Below are positions 25,694 through 33,948 of a DNA stretch of 64,000 nucleotides, in pieces. The notes under the pieces were generated by a model. It ran no database searches, was not told the DNA's origin, and was given only the letters and a program-made list of their open reading frames with translations. Position 1 is the first letter of the stretch. Each line of letters starts with the position of its first letter. The translations under genes and the position numbers were made by a program. Location of the stretch: the NCBI GenBank assembly GCA_050300015.1, contig JBNKWZ010000024.1:370150-434149 (forward strand). The letters are read 5' to 3'. The DNA comes from CAYZQH01 sp050300015 (GTDB lineage Bacteria > Pseudomonadota > Gammaproteobacteria > Pseudomonadales > Cellvibrionaceae).

Positions 25694-26470
25694 TTAATCA
25701 GAGGTTCCCTCGGGTTTTGACTCGAAGGCACTGCTGTGCAGAGCTTGAATAAAATCCTCAAGCTGAATACGGAGGTCTGGCTTGTGATGTTGGAAGCACA
25801 GTCGTAATTCACTGTGATAATGAGGCTTTCTGAGGTGTTTAATGTCTTTGATTCTGACGCTTGTCTGAAAGCTGAAGTGATCACTAAAGACAATGTTACA
25901 GTCCCCCACGCTGTGACGGCGTAGCTCGGGGTAGGGGGATGCACAAACCAATGCCGCTTCATTGACCTGAATGGCAGTGACTTGTGCCGTTACTTTTCGG
26001 TACAAGGGTACCAGCAGTTGCGCGGTAGGGCGCAACTGCGCAGGAAATTTAACCATTTTCAAGGGTTGCGCTGGGTCGCAGCGCTCTAACACTTTAACCT
26101 GGACGCATCCGATGCCGTGCTCCGCCACAGCGACACATCTTAGCCTGAAGGCGCCGGTGACACTTGGAATGGTGAGAAAAAATACGCCCAAGGCATAAAT
26201 TGATGGCAGCGGCAGTCGCGGGGCAAAAGCCTCTAGGAATAAACGGTTGTTTTCCAAGTCTGTTTGTAGAATTAAAGTTTGATAAAACTCCGGGCCTTCT
26301 AATCCTTCGAAGCAAGCGTAAACAGGCGTACGATTTTCACAATGCAGAACCGCTTGAGCCTGATCAATCCGCCAGTTTAAGCGCAATTCATGCGAAAGAT
26401 GGGGTTCCGCGAGCGATGGGGCGTGAGCGGAAGGCGAGGCTTTTATTTTTTTGAAAAGCGTTGTCAGCAT
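25694..26470 (-). CDS. Hypothetical protein, possibly PilZ/YcgR-like
   Basis: From ATG 26470 (MLTTLFKKIKASPSAHAPSL) the protein has 258 residues, no signal peptide and no membrane segments. The frame stays open upstream to 26722, but that part overlaps the divergent ttcA and reads poorly. The centre (LRLNWRIDQAQAVLHCENRT, FLEAFAPRLPLPSIYALGVF) and C-terminal half (ELRRHSVGDCNIVFSDHFSF, YHSELRLCFQHHKPDLRIQL) suggest two beta-rich domains, loosely like YcgR-type flagellar-brake proteins, but I see no RxxxR and D/NxSxxG c-di-GMP motif. No ribosome site is evident at any candidate start. Function unknown. Confidence 0.6.
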   Translation of the reverse strand: MLTTLFKKIKASPSAHAPSLAEPHLSHELRLNWRIDQAQAVLHCENRTPVYACFEGLEGPEFYQTLILQTDLENNRLFLEAFAPRLPLPSIYALGVFFLTIPSVTGAFRLRCVAVAEHGIGCVQVKVLERCDPAQPLKMVKFPAQLRPTAQLLVPLYRKVTAQVTAIQVNEAALVCASPYPELRRHSVGDCNIVFSDHFSFQTSVRIKDIKHLRKPHYHSELRLCFQHHKPDLRIQLEDFIQALHSSAFESKPEGTSD

Positions 26471-26639
26471 AGTGTCAAGTGTCGAGATATTGGCTAAATG
26501 GTATAAACCCATTAATGAATAGCAAAGGTCGTTCCTAAAATGACGCCATATGCTCCTTCGACCATAAGATGCCCAAGAGTCGTTCACAGAAAGGGTTGAA
26601 ATCCGTACAATGCGCGCACGTTTACTGGAGAGCAGGCAG

Positions 26640-27518
26640 ATGCTGGATACGGGGGCACGAAAAGACAGGCTGGAGTTTAATAAGTTGCAAAAACGCTTGC
26701 GCCGGCATGTGGGGCAAGCCATTGCCGATTACAACATGATCGAAGCCGGTGATAAGGTTATGGTTTGCCTCTCAGGGGGCAAAGACTCCTATGCCATGTT
26801 GGATATTCTGCTCAACCTTCAGAAGACTGCACCCGTTGAGTTCGAGCTTGTGGCTGTTAATATGGACCAAAAGCAGCCTGGTTTTCCTGAGCAGGTACTT
26901 CCTGAATACCTATCCTCACTTGATGTTCCTTTTCATATTGTCGAGCGGGATACCTACAGCGTGGTGAAGTCGGTGATACCCGAAGGCAAAACCACCTGTG
27001 GGTTGTGCTCCAGGTTGCGGCGAGGCACCCTGTATGGGTTTGCCGAGGAAATAGGGGCTACCAAAATTGCCCTCGGACACCATAAAGACGACATCGTAGA
27101 AACGCTGTTTTTGAATTTGTTTTACGGAGGCAGACTCAAGGGCATGCCGCCCAAGTTACTTTCGGATGACAAGCGCAACATCGTGATTCGACCACTGGCT
27201 TACTGCCGTGAGGCGGACCTGGAAAGTTACGCCGAGGCGAAGCAGTTCCCCATCATTCCATGTAACCTGTGCGGTTCACAAGAAAACCTTCAGCGGCAAG
27301 CTATTAAACGCATGCTGCTGGAGTGGGACAGGCAAACCCCCGGTCGAGTGGAAACGATTTTTTCCGCACTGCAACGGGTGTCACCCTCGCAATTGGCAGA
27401 CACACAATTGTTCGACTTTATGAACCTGACACTCGATCGTTCAGTGCCTGTGAACCAAAATCAAAGCCATAATCAACGGTCCGCCAATCAAATACCGGTG
27501 ACTTTCGTAGAGCTTTGA
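26640..27518 (+). CDS. ttcA: tRNA 2-thiocytidine biosynthesis protein TtcA
   Basis: ATP- and Fe-S-dependent enzyme that thiolates cytidine 32 in some tRNAs. ATG 26640 is preferred (MLDTGARKDRLEFNKLQKRL), because GGAG lies 9 bases upstream at 26627-26630; an earlier ATG at 26610 adds ten residues. The 292-residue protein has the PP-loop (CLSGGKDSYAMLDIL), the Cys pair TTCGLCSRLRRG that binds the cluster, LGHHKDDIVETLFLN, and a second CxxC (PCNLCGSQENLQR). It is divergent from the hypothetical gene to its left. Confidence 0.95.
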   Translation: MLDTGARKDRLEFNKLQKRLRRHVGQAIADYNMIEAGDKVMVCLSGGKDSYAMLDILLNLQKTAPVEFELVAVNMDQKQPGFPEQVLPEYLSSLDVPFHIVERDTYSVVKSVIPEGKTTCGLCSRLRRGTLYGFAEEIGATKIALGHHKDDIVETLFLNLFYGGRLKGMPPKLLSDDKRNIVIRPLAYCREADLESYAEAKQFPIIPCNLCGSQENLQRQAIKRMLLEWDRQTPGRVETIFSALQRVSPSQLADTQLFDFMNLTLDRSVPVNQNQSHNQRSANQIPVTFVEL

Positions 27519-28232
27519 TTGTGTGACGCACGACGTTAGTGCAAGAATTTCTGATTAAAGTTAGTACTAAATAATGGGTATCACCAAAATGGAGCAAGGC
27601 TGTTTTGGTGACTTTGTGTGAGTTTGTGTGACCATACTCATACCTTAGTGTATTTCAAAAAGTAGCATTCAGACTTTCTTAAATTCTAAAAACGTATAAA
27701 AAAGCGAGTTTTTCATGTTGCATTTGGGTGACACTTTTGAGTCATTCGTCGTAAGGTTTTTTCCACAGAAGCTGTGGATAACTTGGTGGATAGAGCTTGG
27801 GAAACAACGCTTAAGCCCCGATTTTACTGGCGCCCCGTCAAAACGATCAAAAAATAACCGTATATAAAATATCTTTTAAAAACAATAACATAGAGAAGTT
27901 TTGTGGCTTTTTGCGACACTCATGAGCGACAGAGCCCAGAAGTTTACTTGCGCGCCCTTCATGCCCTCGGTTTGTGCATAAATGGTTAGCGGGCACTAAC
28001 GCAATATCCCTCTAGTCATTAAAACGTCATATTTCAACGTTGCATTTTTGAAAATACGGGCCTTAACGGCTATATGCGATTTGCTGCTATGCAGGGTCAT
28101 GAGAGAAATGGGTGGCCATCAAATCACCGTTTTGTACAAACGGCCAGTCGTGGTGCTTGGTTTTCGGCGCTTCTTATCAAAGGCGAGGTGCCTTGTGCTG
28201 GCGTTAAGCGAGGCACCTCGCACTTATAGGTG
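27519..28232. other. 714-bp region without a recognisable gene
   Basis: No convincing ORF is present on either strand. Visible features are a hairpin with stem CACCAAAA/TTTTGGTG at 27582-27610 and a small hairpin CCACAG-AAG-CTGTGG near 27763 followed by TGTGGATAA (the complement of TTATCCACA, a consensus-like DnaA box). There is an AT-rich patch around 27840-27890 and the SlyD hairpin at 28183-28221. It could hold a small RNA, but nothing identifies one. Confidence 0.5.
28183..28221 (-). terminator. Hairpin downstream of slyD
   Basis: A perfect 10-bp inverted repeat (GCGAGGTGCC 28183-28192, GGCACCTCGC 28212-28221) starts about 12 bp beyond the slyD stop. The trailing U-tract on the minus strand is short (CTTTGAT), so termination may be partial. 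Confidence 0.6.
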
Positions 28233-28718
28233 TTAGTGGTGGTGTCCACCTTCTCCGTGAGCGTGTCCGTGGGCCAGTTCGTCTTCAGTGGCGGGTCTAA
28301 TGTGGTGGACTCTCACATTGAAGGTGAGCGTCTTGCCAGCAAAGGGGTGGTTAAAGTCCACATCCACCATGAATTTACCGGATTTTACAATGCATCCGTT
28401 GACCACCCCTCGGTCGGTTTGTACCTTGACAAACATGCCAGGCATTAAACGTTTATGTTTGCCGAGCAGGTGTTTGATGGGGACGCGTGATACCGCATTG
28501 GGCTTAACCGGGCCATAGGCCTGTTCCGGCGGCAGTACGACCTCTAGGGTATCCCCTTCACGTTTACCTTCAAGCGCTGTTTCTAGCCCGGGTAGCAAGT
28601 TGTTGGCGCCATGAAGATATGCCATCGGCACTTCGTTATCATTACTTTCCAGTGCGTTTCCCGCATCGTCAGACAATTGATAAAAAATGCTGACCACGTG
28701 GTTTTTTTGTATTTCCAT
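28233..28718 (-). CDS. slyD: FKBP-type peptidyl-prolyl isomerase SlyD
   Basis: Cytosolic prolyl isomerase and chaperone with metal-binding tail, involved in nickel delivery to hydrogenase in E. coli. The 161 residues show the FKBP core with an inserted IF domain (MEIQKNHVVSIFYQLSDDAG, YLHGANNLLPGLETALEGKR, VDFNHPFAGKTLTFNVRVH) and a His-rich C-terminus (GHAHGEGGHHH), shorter than in E. coli. It is divergent from the RimB-RimK fusion gene. Confidence 0.95.
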   Translation of the reverse strand: MEIQKNHVVSIFYQLSDDAGNALESNDNEVPMAYLHGANNLLPGLETALEGKREGDTLEVVLPPEQAYGPVKPNAVSRVPIKHLLGKHKRLMPGMFVKVQTDRGVVNGCIVKSGKFMVDVDFNHPFAGKTLTFNVRVHHIRPATEDELAHGHAHGEGGHHH

Positions 28719-28816
28719 TGTGTTTTCTCTCAGTAGCCTTTTTAATACTGACGCCTGGGCTTTATTGCCCAGACAAAACGCTTGATTTTAACTCTTTTAT
28801 CACTTGGCAGGCGCGA

Positions 28817-30211
28817 ATGACCACAGAAAGCCCTAAACTCTTAATCGGCAGCGAAGAGTGGTGTGGCTTCCCCTCTCTTAATATTCCTGCAATTAAGGCT
28901 CGCGTTGATTCTGGCGCCAAAACCTCTAGCCTGCACGCCATTAATATACAGACTTTCCGTAGGGGCAAAAGTACCTGGGCAAGTTTCGATGTGCATCCTT
29001 TACAAGACGACCGCCGGGCCGTGGTGCATTGCGAAGCAGAAGTCATTGATAAACGTAATGTTAAAAGTTCGAGTGGTGATACTCAGCGTAGAGTTGTCAT
29101 TAAAGTGCCCATGAGCCTCGGGGGACGGTCTTGGAATGTAGAAGTGACGTTAACCAATCGGGATTCCATGGGTTATCGGATGTTGCTAGGGCGAGAGGCC
29201 ATGATGGGGCGCATGTTGGTTGACCCCGCGGACAGTTTCTTGCTGGGCGTCCAACACGCTGCGGATCTAAAGGCTCTCTACAAAGCCCAGGTTCCCAAAA
29301 GGCAAAATGGTTTAACCATCGGGATTTTAGGCAGTGATTTGGCGCTGTACAGCAACCGACGTTTGATAGAAGCGGGGGAGCGACGAGGGCACCAAGTGGT
29401 GTTTTTGAACATAAAACACTGTTACATGCGGATCGATGCTGATACACCCGAGATTCATTATCGCGGTGGCAATGTGTTGGAACACCTAGACGCCGTGATT
29501 CCTCGAGTGCGCCCAAGCCTTACCTTTTATGGTTGCTCTTTGGTCCGCCAGTTTGAAAGTATGGGATCTTATACGCTGAACGCCTCCAGTGCCATCGCTC
29601 GCTCACGCGATAAGCTGTTTTCCTTACAGCTGTTGATCAAGGCGGGGTTGGATATACCGGTGACGGGGTTTGCAGATTCACCCATGGACACTGACAGTCT
29701 GATCGAAATGGTGGGCGGTGCCCCTTTGATTGTTAAATTACTAGAGGGTACCCAGGGCATGGGTGTGGTTTTAGCCGAAACCAAAAAAGCCGCGGAAAGT
29801 GTGATCAATGCGTTTAAATCTTTACAGGCCAACCTACTCGTACAAGAGTTTGTGAAAGAGGCTGATGGTAAAGACCTCCGTTTGTTCGTAATCAATGGTA
29901 AAGTGGTGGCGGCTATACAGCGAACGGCAGCGCCAGGTGAGTTTCGTGCAAATTTGCACCAGGGGGGGCAAGCCGAGGTGGTTAAAATCACACCGGATGA
30001 ACGAAGACTGGCTATAAAAGCTGCCAAAACACTCGACCTTGCGGTGGCAGGTGTTGACATTATCCGCTCTAGCCGAGGTCCCTTGTTGCTAGAGGTGAAT
30101 TCTTCACCGGGCCTAGAAGGCATCGAGACGGCAGCAGGGTTAGATGTTGCAAGCCTAATGATTGAGGCCATTGAGAAAAAACTTCATTATCGTAAGAAAG
30201 AATCCAGCTAA
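28817..30211 (+). CDS. rimK: Fusion of RimB-type retropepsin-like protease domain and RimK ATP-grasp ligase
   Basis: RimK adds glutamates to the C-terminus of ribosomal protein S6, and RimB is an aspartic-protease-like partner. ATG 28817 (MTTESPKLLIGSEEWCGFPS) gives 464 residues; the longer frame starts inside the slyD leader and is unlikely. Residues about 10-150 are the 'ATP-dependent zinc protease' fold with ARVDSGAKTSSLHA as active-site signature and GYRMLLGREAM. Residues about 160-460 are RimK ATP-grasp: NASSAIARSRDKLFSLQLLI, GAPLIVKLLEGTQGMGV, LVQEFVKEADGKDLRLFV, LLLEVNSSPGLEGIE. It is probably the first gene of the peptidase/opp operon (40 bp to the next gene). Confidence 0.9.
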   Translation: MTTESPKLLIGSEEWCGFPSLNIPAIKARVDSGAKTSSLHAINIQTFRRGKSTWASFDVHPLQDDRRAVVHCEAEVIDKRNVKSSSGDTQRRVVIKVPMSLGGRSWNVEVTLTNRDSMGYRMLLGREAMMGRMLVDPADSFLLGVQHAADLKALYKAQVPKRQNGLTIGILGSDLALYSNRRLIEAGERRGHQVVFLNIKHCYMRIDADTPEIHYRGGNVLEHLDAVIPRVRPSLTFYGCSLVRQFESMGSYTLNASSAIARSRDKLFSLQLLIKAGLDIPVTGFADSPMDTDSLIEMVGGAPLIVKLLEGTQGMGVVLAETKKAAESVINAFKSLQANLLVQEFVKEADGKDLRLFVINGKVVAAIQRTAAPGEFRANLHQGGQAEVVKITPDERRLAIKAAKTLDLAVAGVDIIRSSRGPLLLEVNSSPGLEGIETAAGLDVASLMIEAIEKKLHYRKKESS

Positions 30212-30251
30212 GGAGAGCCCAATTAACCTCAACTTTTTAACCGGGGGTGCC

Positions 30252-32312
30252 ATGCAAAGAGGCCATGTTTTAACGTTCCGTCATTTTATTGCCACCGGTT
30301 TGGGTGGGCTGGTGCTTTGCTTGGCCGGCTGCAGCCAAACACCTACTTCCGACACCGACCAGCAAAGCGTTATAGCATCCACCTTAGAGTCCACCCAATG
30401 GCTGACCTTCGAAGATCCTGCAGCCGTGACTTACCAGCAGCAGTGCCAAGCAGACTACAACCTTGCCTTAATGCAGTTTCGAACGCTTGAAACTCAACCT
30501 TTTCAAGCGTTGGCGTTATTGGATGCTATCAACGGTTTAGATATTACCCTAGACCGATTCCTCAGCAGTGCCAGCCTTACCCGAAATGTTCACCCCAATG
30601 CAAAAGTGCGTGAAGCCGCGGATGAATGTCAACAAAAAGGTGCGGCTATTGTCAGTGAAATGGGTTTGTCCGTGGCGCTGTATAGCAAGATTAAGCAGGT
30701 ACCATTGGATAATTTGAAGCCGTTGGACCAACGCTATGTCACCAAAATGTTGGAGGATTTCGAGCGTTCTGGCGTGAATCAACCCGCAGACACCCGCAAA
30801 AAAATTACCAAACTTAATGAAGAAATTTTATTGTTGGGTCAGACATTTAACAAAAATACGCGCGAAGATGTTCGCACGGTTTACACCACAGTGGAGGCGC
30901 TAGAAGGCTTGCCTCAAGATTTTATCGATGCTCACCCGGCCGATGAGCAAGGGCGTGTGGCCATTACCACGCAATACCCGGATTATTTACCGGTCATGCA
31001 GTATGCTAAGAGTGATGACTTTCGGCTTGAGTTGTACAAGGCTTTTCGCAATAGGGCCTACCCCGACAATAAAACCGTACTCGAACAGTTGCTGCAAAAG
31101 CGCTTTGAGTATGCCGCTCTCCTGGGGTACGACAATTTCGCACAGTATATCACCGCAAATAAAATGATAGGTTCGGCGAAAAACGCCGAAGATTTTATCA
31201 ATAAAATTAATCGTATTGCCAAACCTCGCGCAGCGCTCGATACCGAAGAGCTGTTGGTGCGCCTTCAGAAAATTGACCCTAAAGCAACGACGGTAGGTGA
31301 TTGGCAAAAAACCTATCTTGAAAATCTTATCAAAAACGAGACCTACAAAGTCGATGCTCAAGAAGTTCGGCAATATTTCTCTTACCCTGCGGTAAAGCAA
31401 GGGATTTTTGACCTGGTGGAGCACTTATTTCAAGTGACCATTGAGCCCTGGGAAACGGAGGTTTGGCATCCTTCTGTCCAAGCCTATCGAATGACAGACA
31501 AGAATGGCTTGGTGGGAGAGTTTTACTTAGATATGCATCCGCGCGAAGGCAAATACAGTCATGCGGCTGCTTTCGGTATACGCGAAGGTGTATTGGGCAT
31601 ACAAACCCCAGTAGCGGCGTTAGTGTGCAACTTCCCTGGCGGTGAGGGTGGCCCCGCGCTGATGGAGCATGACCAAGTGGAAACCTTTTTGCACGAGTTT
31701 GGTCATCTATTACACGGGTTGTTTGGCGGGCACCAACCGCGTTTAGCGCTATCGGGGATTAATACCGAATGGGATTTTGTGGAGGCGCCGTCTCAAATGC
31801 TGGAAGAATGGGTATGGGATGCAGAGACTTTGAAAACCTTTGCCAAAAACGCCAAAGGAGAAACCATTCCGGCCGCGCTTGTGGACAAAATGAACAATGC
31901 CCGCATGTTTGGCAAAGGCATTTGGACGCGTCAGCAAATGTACTATGCTGCCATTAGTCTAAATGCTTATAACCAACCTGCCAATCAGGTGGACCTGGAC
32001 AAAATGCTAGTGGAACTCCAACAGGAATACGCGCCTTTTGAGTATGTGAGCGATACGCATATGTACGCGGCTTTTGGTCACCTCTATGGGTATTCTGCTA
32101 TTTATTATACCTACATGTGGTCACTGGTGATTGCTGCTGATATGTTCAGTGAATTTGAAAAGATGGGTTTGCGCAATACACAGGTCGCCAATCATTATCG
32201 AGAGGCAGTCTTGGCGCCTGGCGGTACTAAAGATGCCGCTGACTTAGTGTCCGATTTTCTAGGTCGACCCTACAGCTTCGATGCCTTTGCCAAGACGTTA
32301 TCAGTGGAGTAA
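30252..32312 (+). CDS. M3 family zinc metallopeptidase, lipoprotein
   Basis: Thimet-oligopeptidase/Dcp-type peptidase that cleaves short peptides. ATG 30252 follows GGGGGTGCC and gives 686 residues with a lipoprotein signal (lipobox LAGC, Cys near residue 28). It should therefore be membrane-anchored in the envelope, unlike cytosolic OpdA. The zinc site is FLHEFGHLLHGLFGG with the downstream Glu in the M3 context (INTEWDFVEAPSQMLEEW), and GHLYGYSAIYYTYMWSLVIA near the C-terminus is typical of the family. It lies between rimBK and two oligopeptide-binding lipoproteins, consistent with trimming peptides for import. Confidence 0.9.
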   Translation: MQRGHVLTFRHFIATGLGGLVLCLAGCSQTPTSDTDQQSVIASTLESTQWLTFEDPAAVTYQQQCQADYNLALMQFRTLETQPFQALALLDAINGLDITLDRFLSSASLTRNVHPNAKVREAADECQQKGAAIVSEMGLSVALYSKIKQVPLDNLKPLDQRYVTKMLEDFERSGVNQPADTRKKITKLNEEILLLGQTFNKNTREDVRTVYTTVEALEGLPQDFIDAHPADEQGRVAITTQYPDYLPVMQYAKSDDFRLELYKAFRNRAYPDNKTVLEQLLQKRFEYAALLGYDNFAQYITANKMIGSAKNAEDFINKINRIAKPRAALDTEELLVRLQKIDPKATTVGDWQKTYLENLIKNETYKVDAQEVRQYFSYPAVKQGIFDLVEHLFQVTIEPWETEVWHPSVQAYRMTDKNGLVGEFYLDMHPREGKYSHAAAFGIREGVLGIQTPVAALVCNFPGGEGGPALMEHDQVETFLHEFGHLLHGLFGGHQPRLALSGINTEWDFVEAPSQMLEEWVWDAETLKTFAKNAKGETIPAALVDKMNNARMFGKGIWTRQQMYYAAISLNAYNQPANQVDLDKMLVELQQEYAPFEYVSDTHMYAAFGHLYGYSAIYYTYMWSLVIAADMFSEFEKMGLRNTQVANHYREAVLAPGGTKDAADLVSDFLGRPYSFDAFAKTLSVE

Positions 32313-32316
32313 GTGT

Positions 32317-33948
32317 GTGAATTCTATATTGATCAAAGGCGCGATGACGTTGCTCGCCAGTATCGTGCTGTGGGGTTGCAGTTCAAAAGCGCCCGTCAAC
32401 GAAGAAGGCGCACACAAACAAATTCTTAAAATTTCTGTGGGGGGCTCCCCTCAAACCATTGATCAGCATCTCATGACGGGTACTCCTGCGGTTTACACCG
32501 TGGCCTCGCTGGTGGAAAATTTGGTGGTGTTTAATTACGAGACCTTTGAGATTGATCCCGGTGTGGCCAATGAATGGACGGTTTCAGACGATGGTCTTCA
32601 ATACACCTTCAAGTTAAGGCCCAACGCCAAGTGGTCGAATGGAGAACCTTTAACCGCAAGTGACTTTATCTATTCATGGCGGCGATTGCTTTCACCCGCG
32701 CTCGGCAATCAATACGCTAACGATTATTACAACATCGTCAATGCTGAGCGCTTTCATAAAGGAGAGTTAGACGATTTTTCCATGGTTGGGGTGAAGGCAC
32801 CAGACGAGCAAACGGTTGAATTTACTTTACGCAAACCGGACCCGATATTTCTAAAACGTTTGGCGTCCAACGTTTGTGGGCCGGTACACCCTGAAACGAT
32901 TGAAAAATACGGCGCTATAGACGATATGAGTAACCCGTGGACGCGGGCAGGTAATCATGTGGGGAATGGGCCGTTTAGGTTGGTAGCGTGGGAGCTCAAT
33001 AAGCTTTTGAAGGTGGAAAAAAACCCATATTACTGGGACGCGGATGCGGTCAAATTAGACGAAATTCATTTTAATCCTGCCGAAACCGATGTGATTGAGG
33101 AGCGGCTGTACCGAGCGGGTCAAATCGATGTGTCCTTTCTGGGGCGAATACCCGCAGAAAAAATTCCATACTACAGAACCGAGCGGCCCGACGAAATCTT
33201 TCCTCAAGTGCAATACGCCACCTATTTTTACTTATTTAATGTGACTGCCAAACCTTTTGATGACGTGAATGTTCGGCGAGCGTTTGCTTATTCGGTAGAC
33301 AGAGACTTGGTGGTCAAAGCCATTACCAAAGGCGGCGAGCTTCCTGCTCATACTTTGGCCTTGCCAGAGGGTGGCTATGAACCACCCAGTGTAAATTTAT
33401 TTGACCCAGAACGTGCTCGACAGTTTTTGGCGGAGGCCGGGTACCCCAATGGTGAAGGCTTTCCAGTGATTACCCTGACTTACAACACCATGGATGTGCA
33501 CCGTAAGGTGGCCATCGCTTTACAGCAAATGTGGAAAAAAGAGCTGAATGTGGACGTGCAATTAGAAAATATGGAGTGGAAAGTATTTTTATCGCACCGC
33601 CAAAATTTGGAGCATCAAATTGCAAGAGCCGGCTCAGGCAGTTCTTTACTGGATCCTTCTGATTTTCTAGATACTTATACCACCGATCACGGTATGAATC
33701 ATACGGGTTGGTCGAATGCGGAATATGATGCTTTAACGCTTAAGGCGCGATCCGAGCTTGACCAAGACAAGCGCTTCGCCCTATTGAAACAAGCCGAAGC
33801 CATCTTGCTGGATGAGCTGCCTTTGATTCCCCTGTACTACTATATGAATAATTATCTCAAACGTCCCTACGTCAAAAACTTTGAGTTTAACCCCGCGGGC
33901 CATCCTCGATTCAAAGGGGTCTACCTAGAGACGGCTGAAGACAAGTGA
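32317..33948 (+). CDS. oppA: Oligopeptide ABC transporter substrate-binding lipoprotein (OppA-like, first copy)
   Basis: SBP_bac_5 family peptide-binding protein. GTG 32317 is chosen because GGAG (32306-32309) is 7 bases upstream and it yields a classic lipoprotein signal (MNSILIKGAMTLLASIVLWGC). The mature part shows GGSPQTIDQHLMTGTPAVYT, LRPNAKWSNGEPLTASDFIY, GNGPFRLVAWELNKLLKVEK, VRRAFAYSVDRDLVVKAI and LLDELPLIPLYYYMNNYLKR, typical of OppA. Its 543 residues resemble the next gene throughout, so the two look like tandem duplicates. The stop overlaps the next start (TGATG). Confidence 0.93.
   Translation: MNSILIKGAMTLLASIVLWGCSSKAPVNEEGAHKQILKISVGGSPQTIDQHLMTGTPAVYTVASLVENLVVFNYETFEIDPGVANEWTVSDDGLQYTFKLRPNAKWSNGEPLTASDFIYSWRRLLSPALGNQYANDYYNIVNAERFHKGELDDFSMVGVKAPDEQTVEFTLRKPDPIFLKRLASNVCGPVHPETIEKYGAIDDMSNPWTRAGNHVGNGPFRLVAWELNKLLKVEKNPYYWDADAVKLDEIHFNPAETDVIEERLYRAGQIDVSFLGRIPAEKIPYYRTERPDEIFPQVQYATYFYLFNVTAKPFDDVNVRRAFAYSVDRDLVVKAITKGGELPAHTLALPEGGYEPPSVNLFDPERARQFLAEAGYPNGEGFPVITLTYNTMDVHRKVAIALQQMWKKELNVDVQLENMEWKVFLSHRQNLEHQIARAGSGSSLLDPSDFLDTYTTDHGMNHTGWSNAEYDALTLKARSELDQDKRFALLKQAEAILLDELPLIPLYYYMNNYLKRPYVKNFEFNPAGHPRFKGVYLETAEDK

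Noticed and set aside
25153..25962. Several 85-190-codon ORFs on both strands around the bioA start
   Set aside because: They are frame shadows of bioA and the hypothetical gene and cross the BirA operator.
26471..26722. N-terminal extension of the hypothetical minus-strand gene
   Set aside because: The extension overlaps the divergent ttcA start, is Ser/Arg/Cys-rich and unlike the rest of the protein; ATG 26470 is a more plausible start.
28048..28236. 62-codon plus-strand ORF before slyD
   Set aside because: It has no ribosome site, overlaps the slyD terminator hairpin and has no recognisable protein character.
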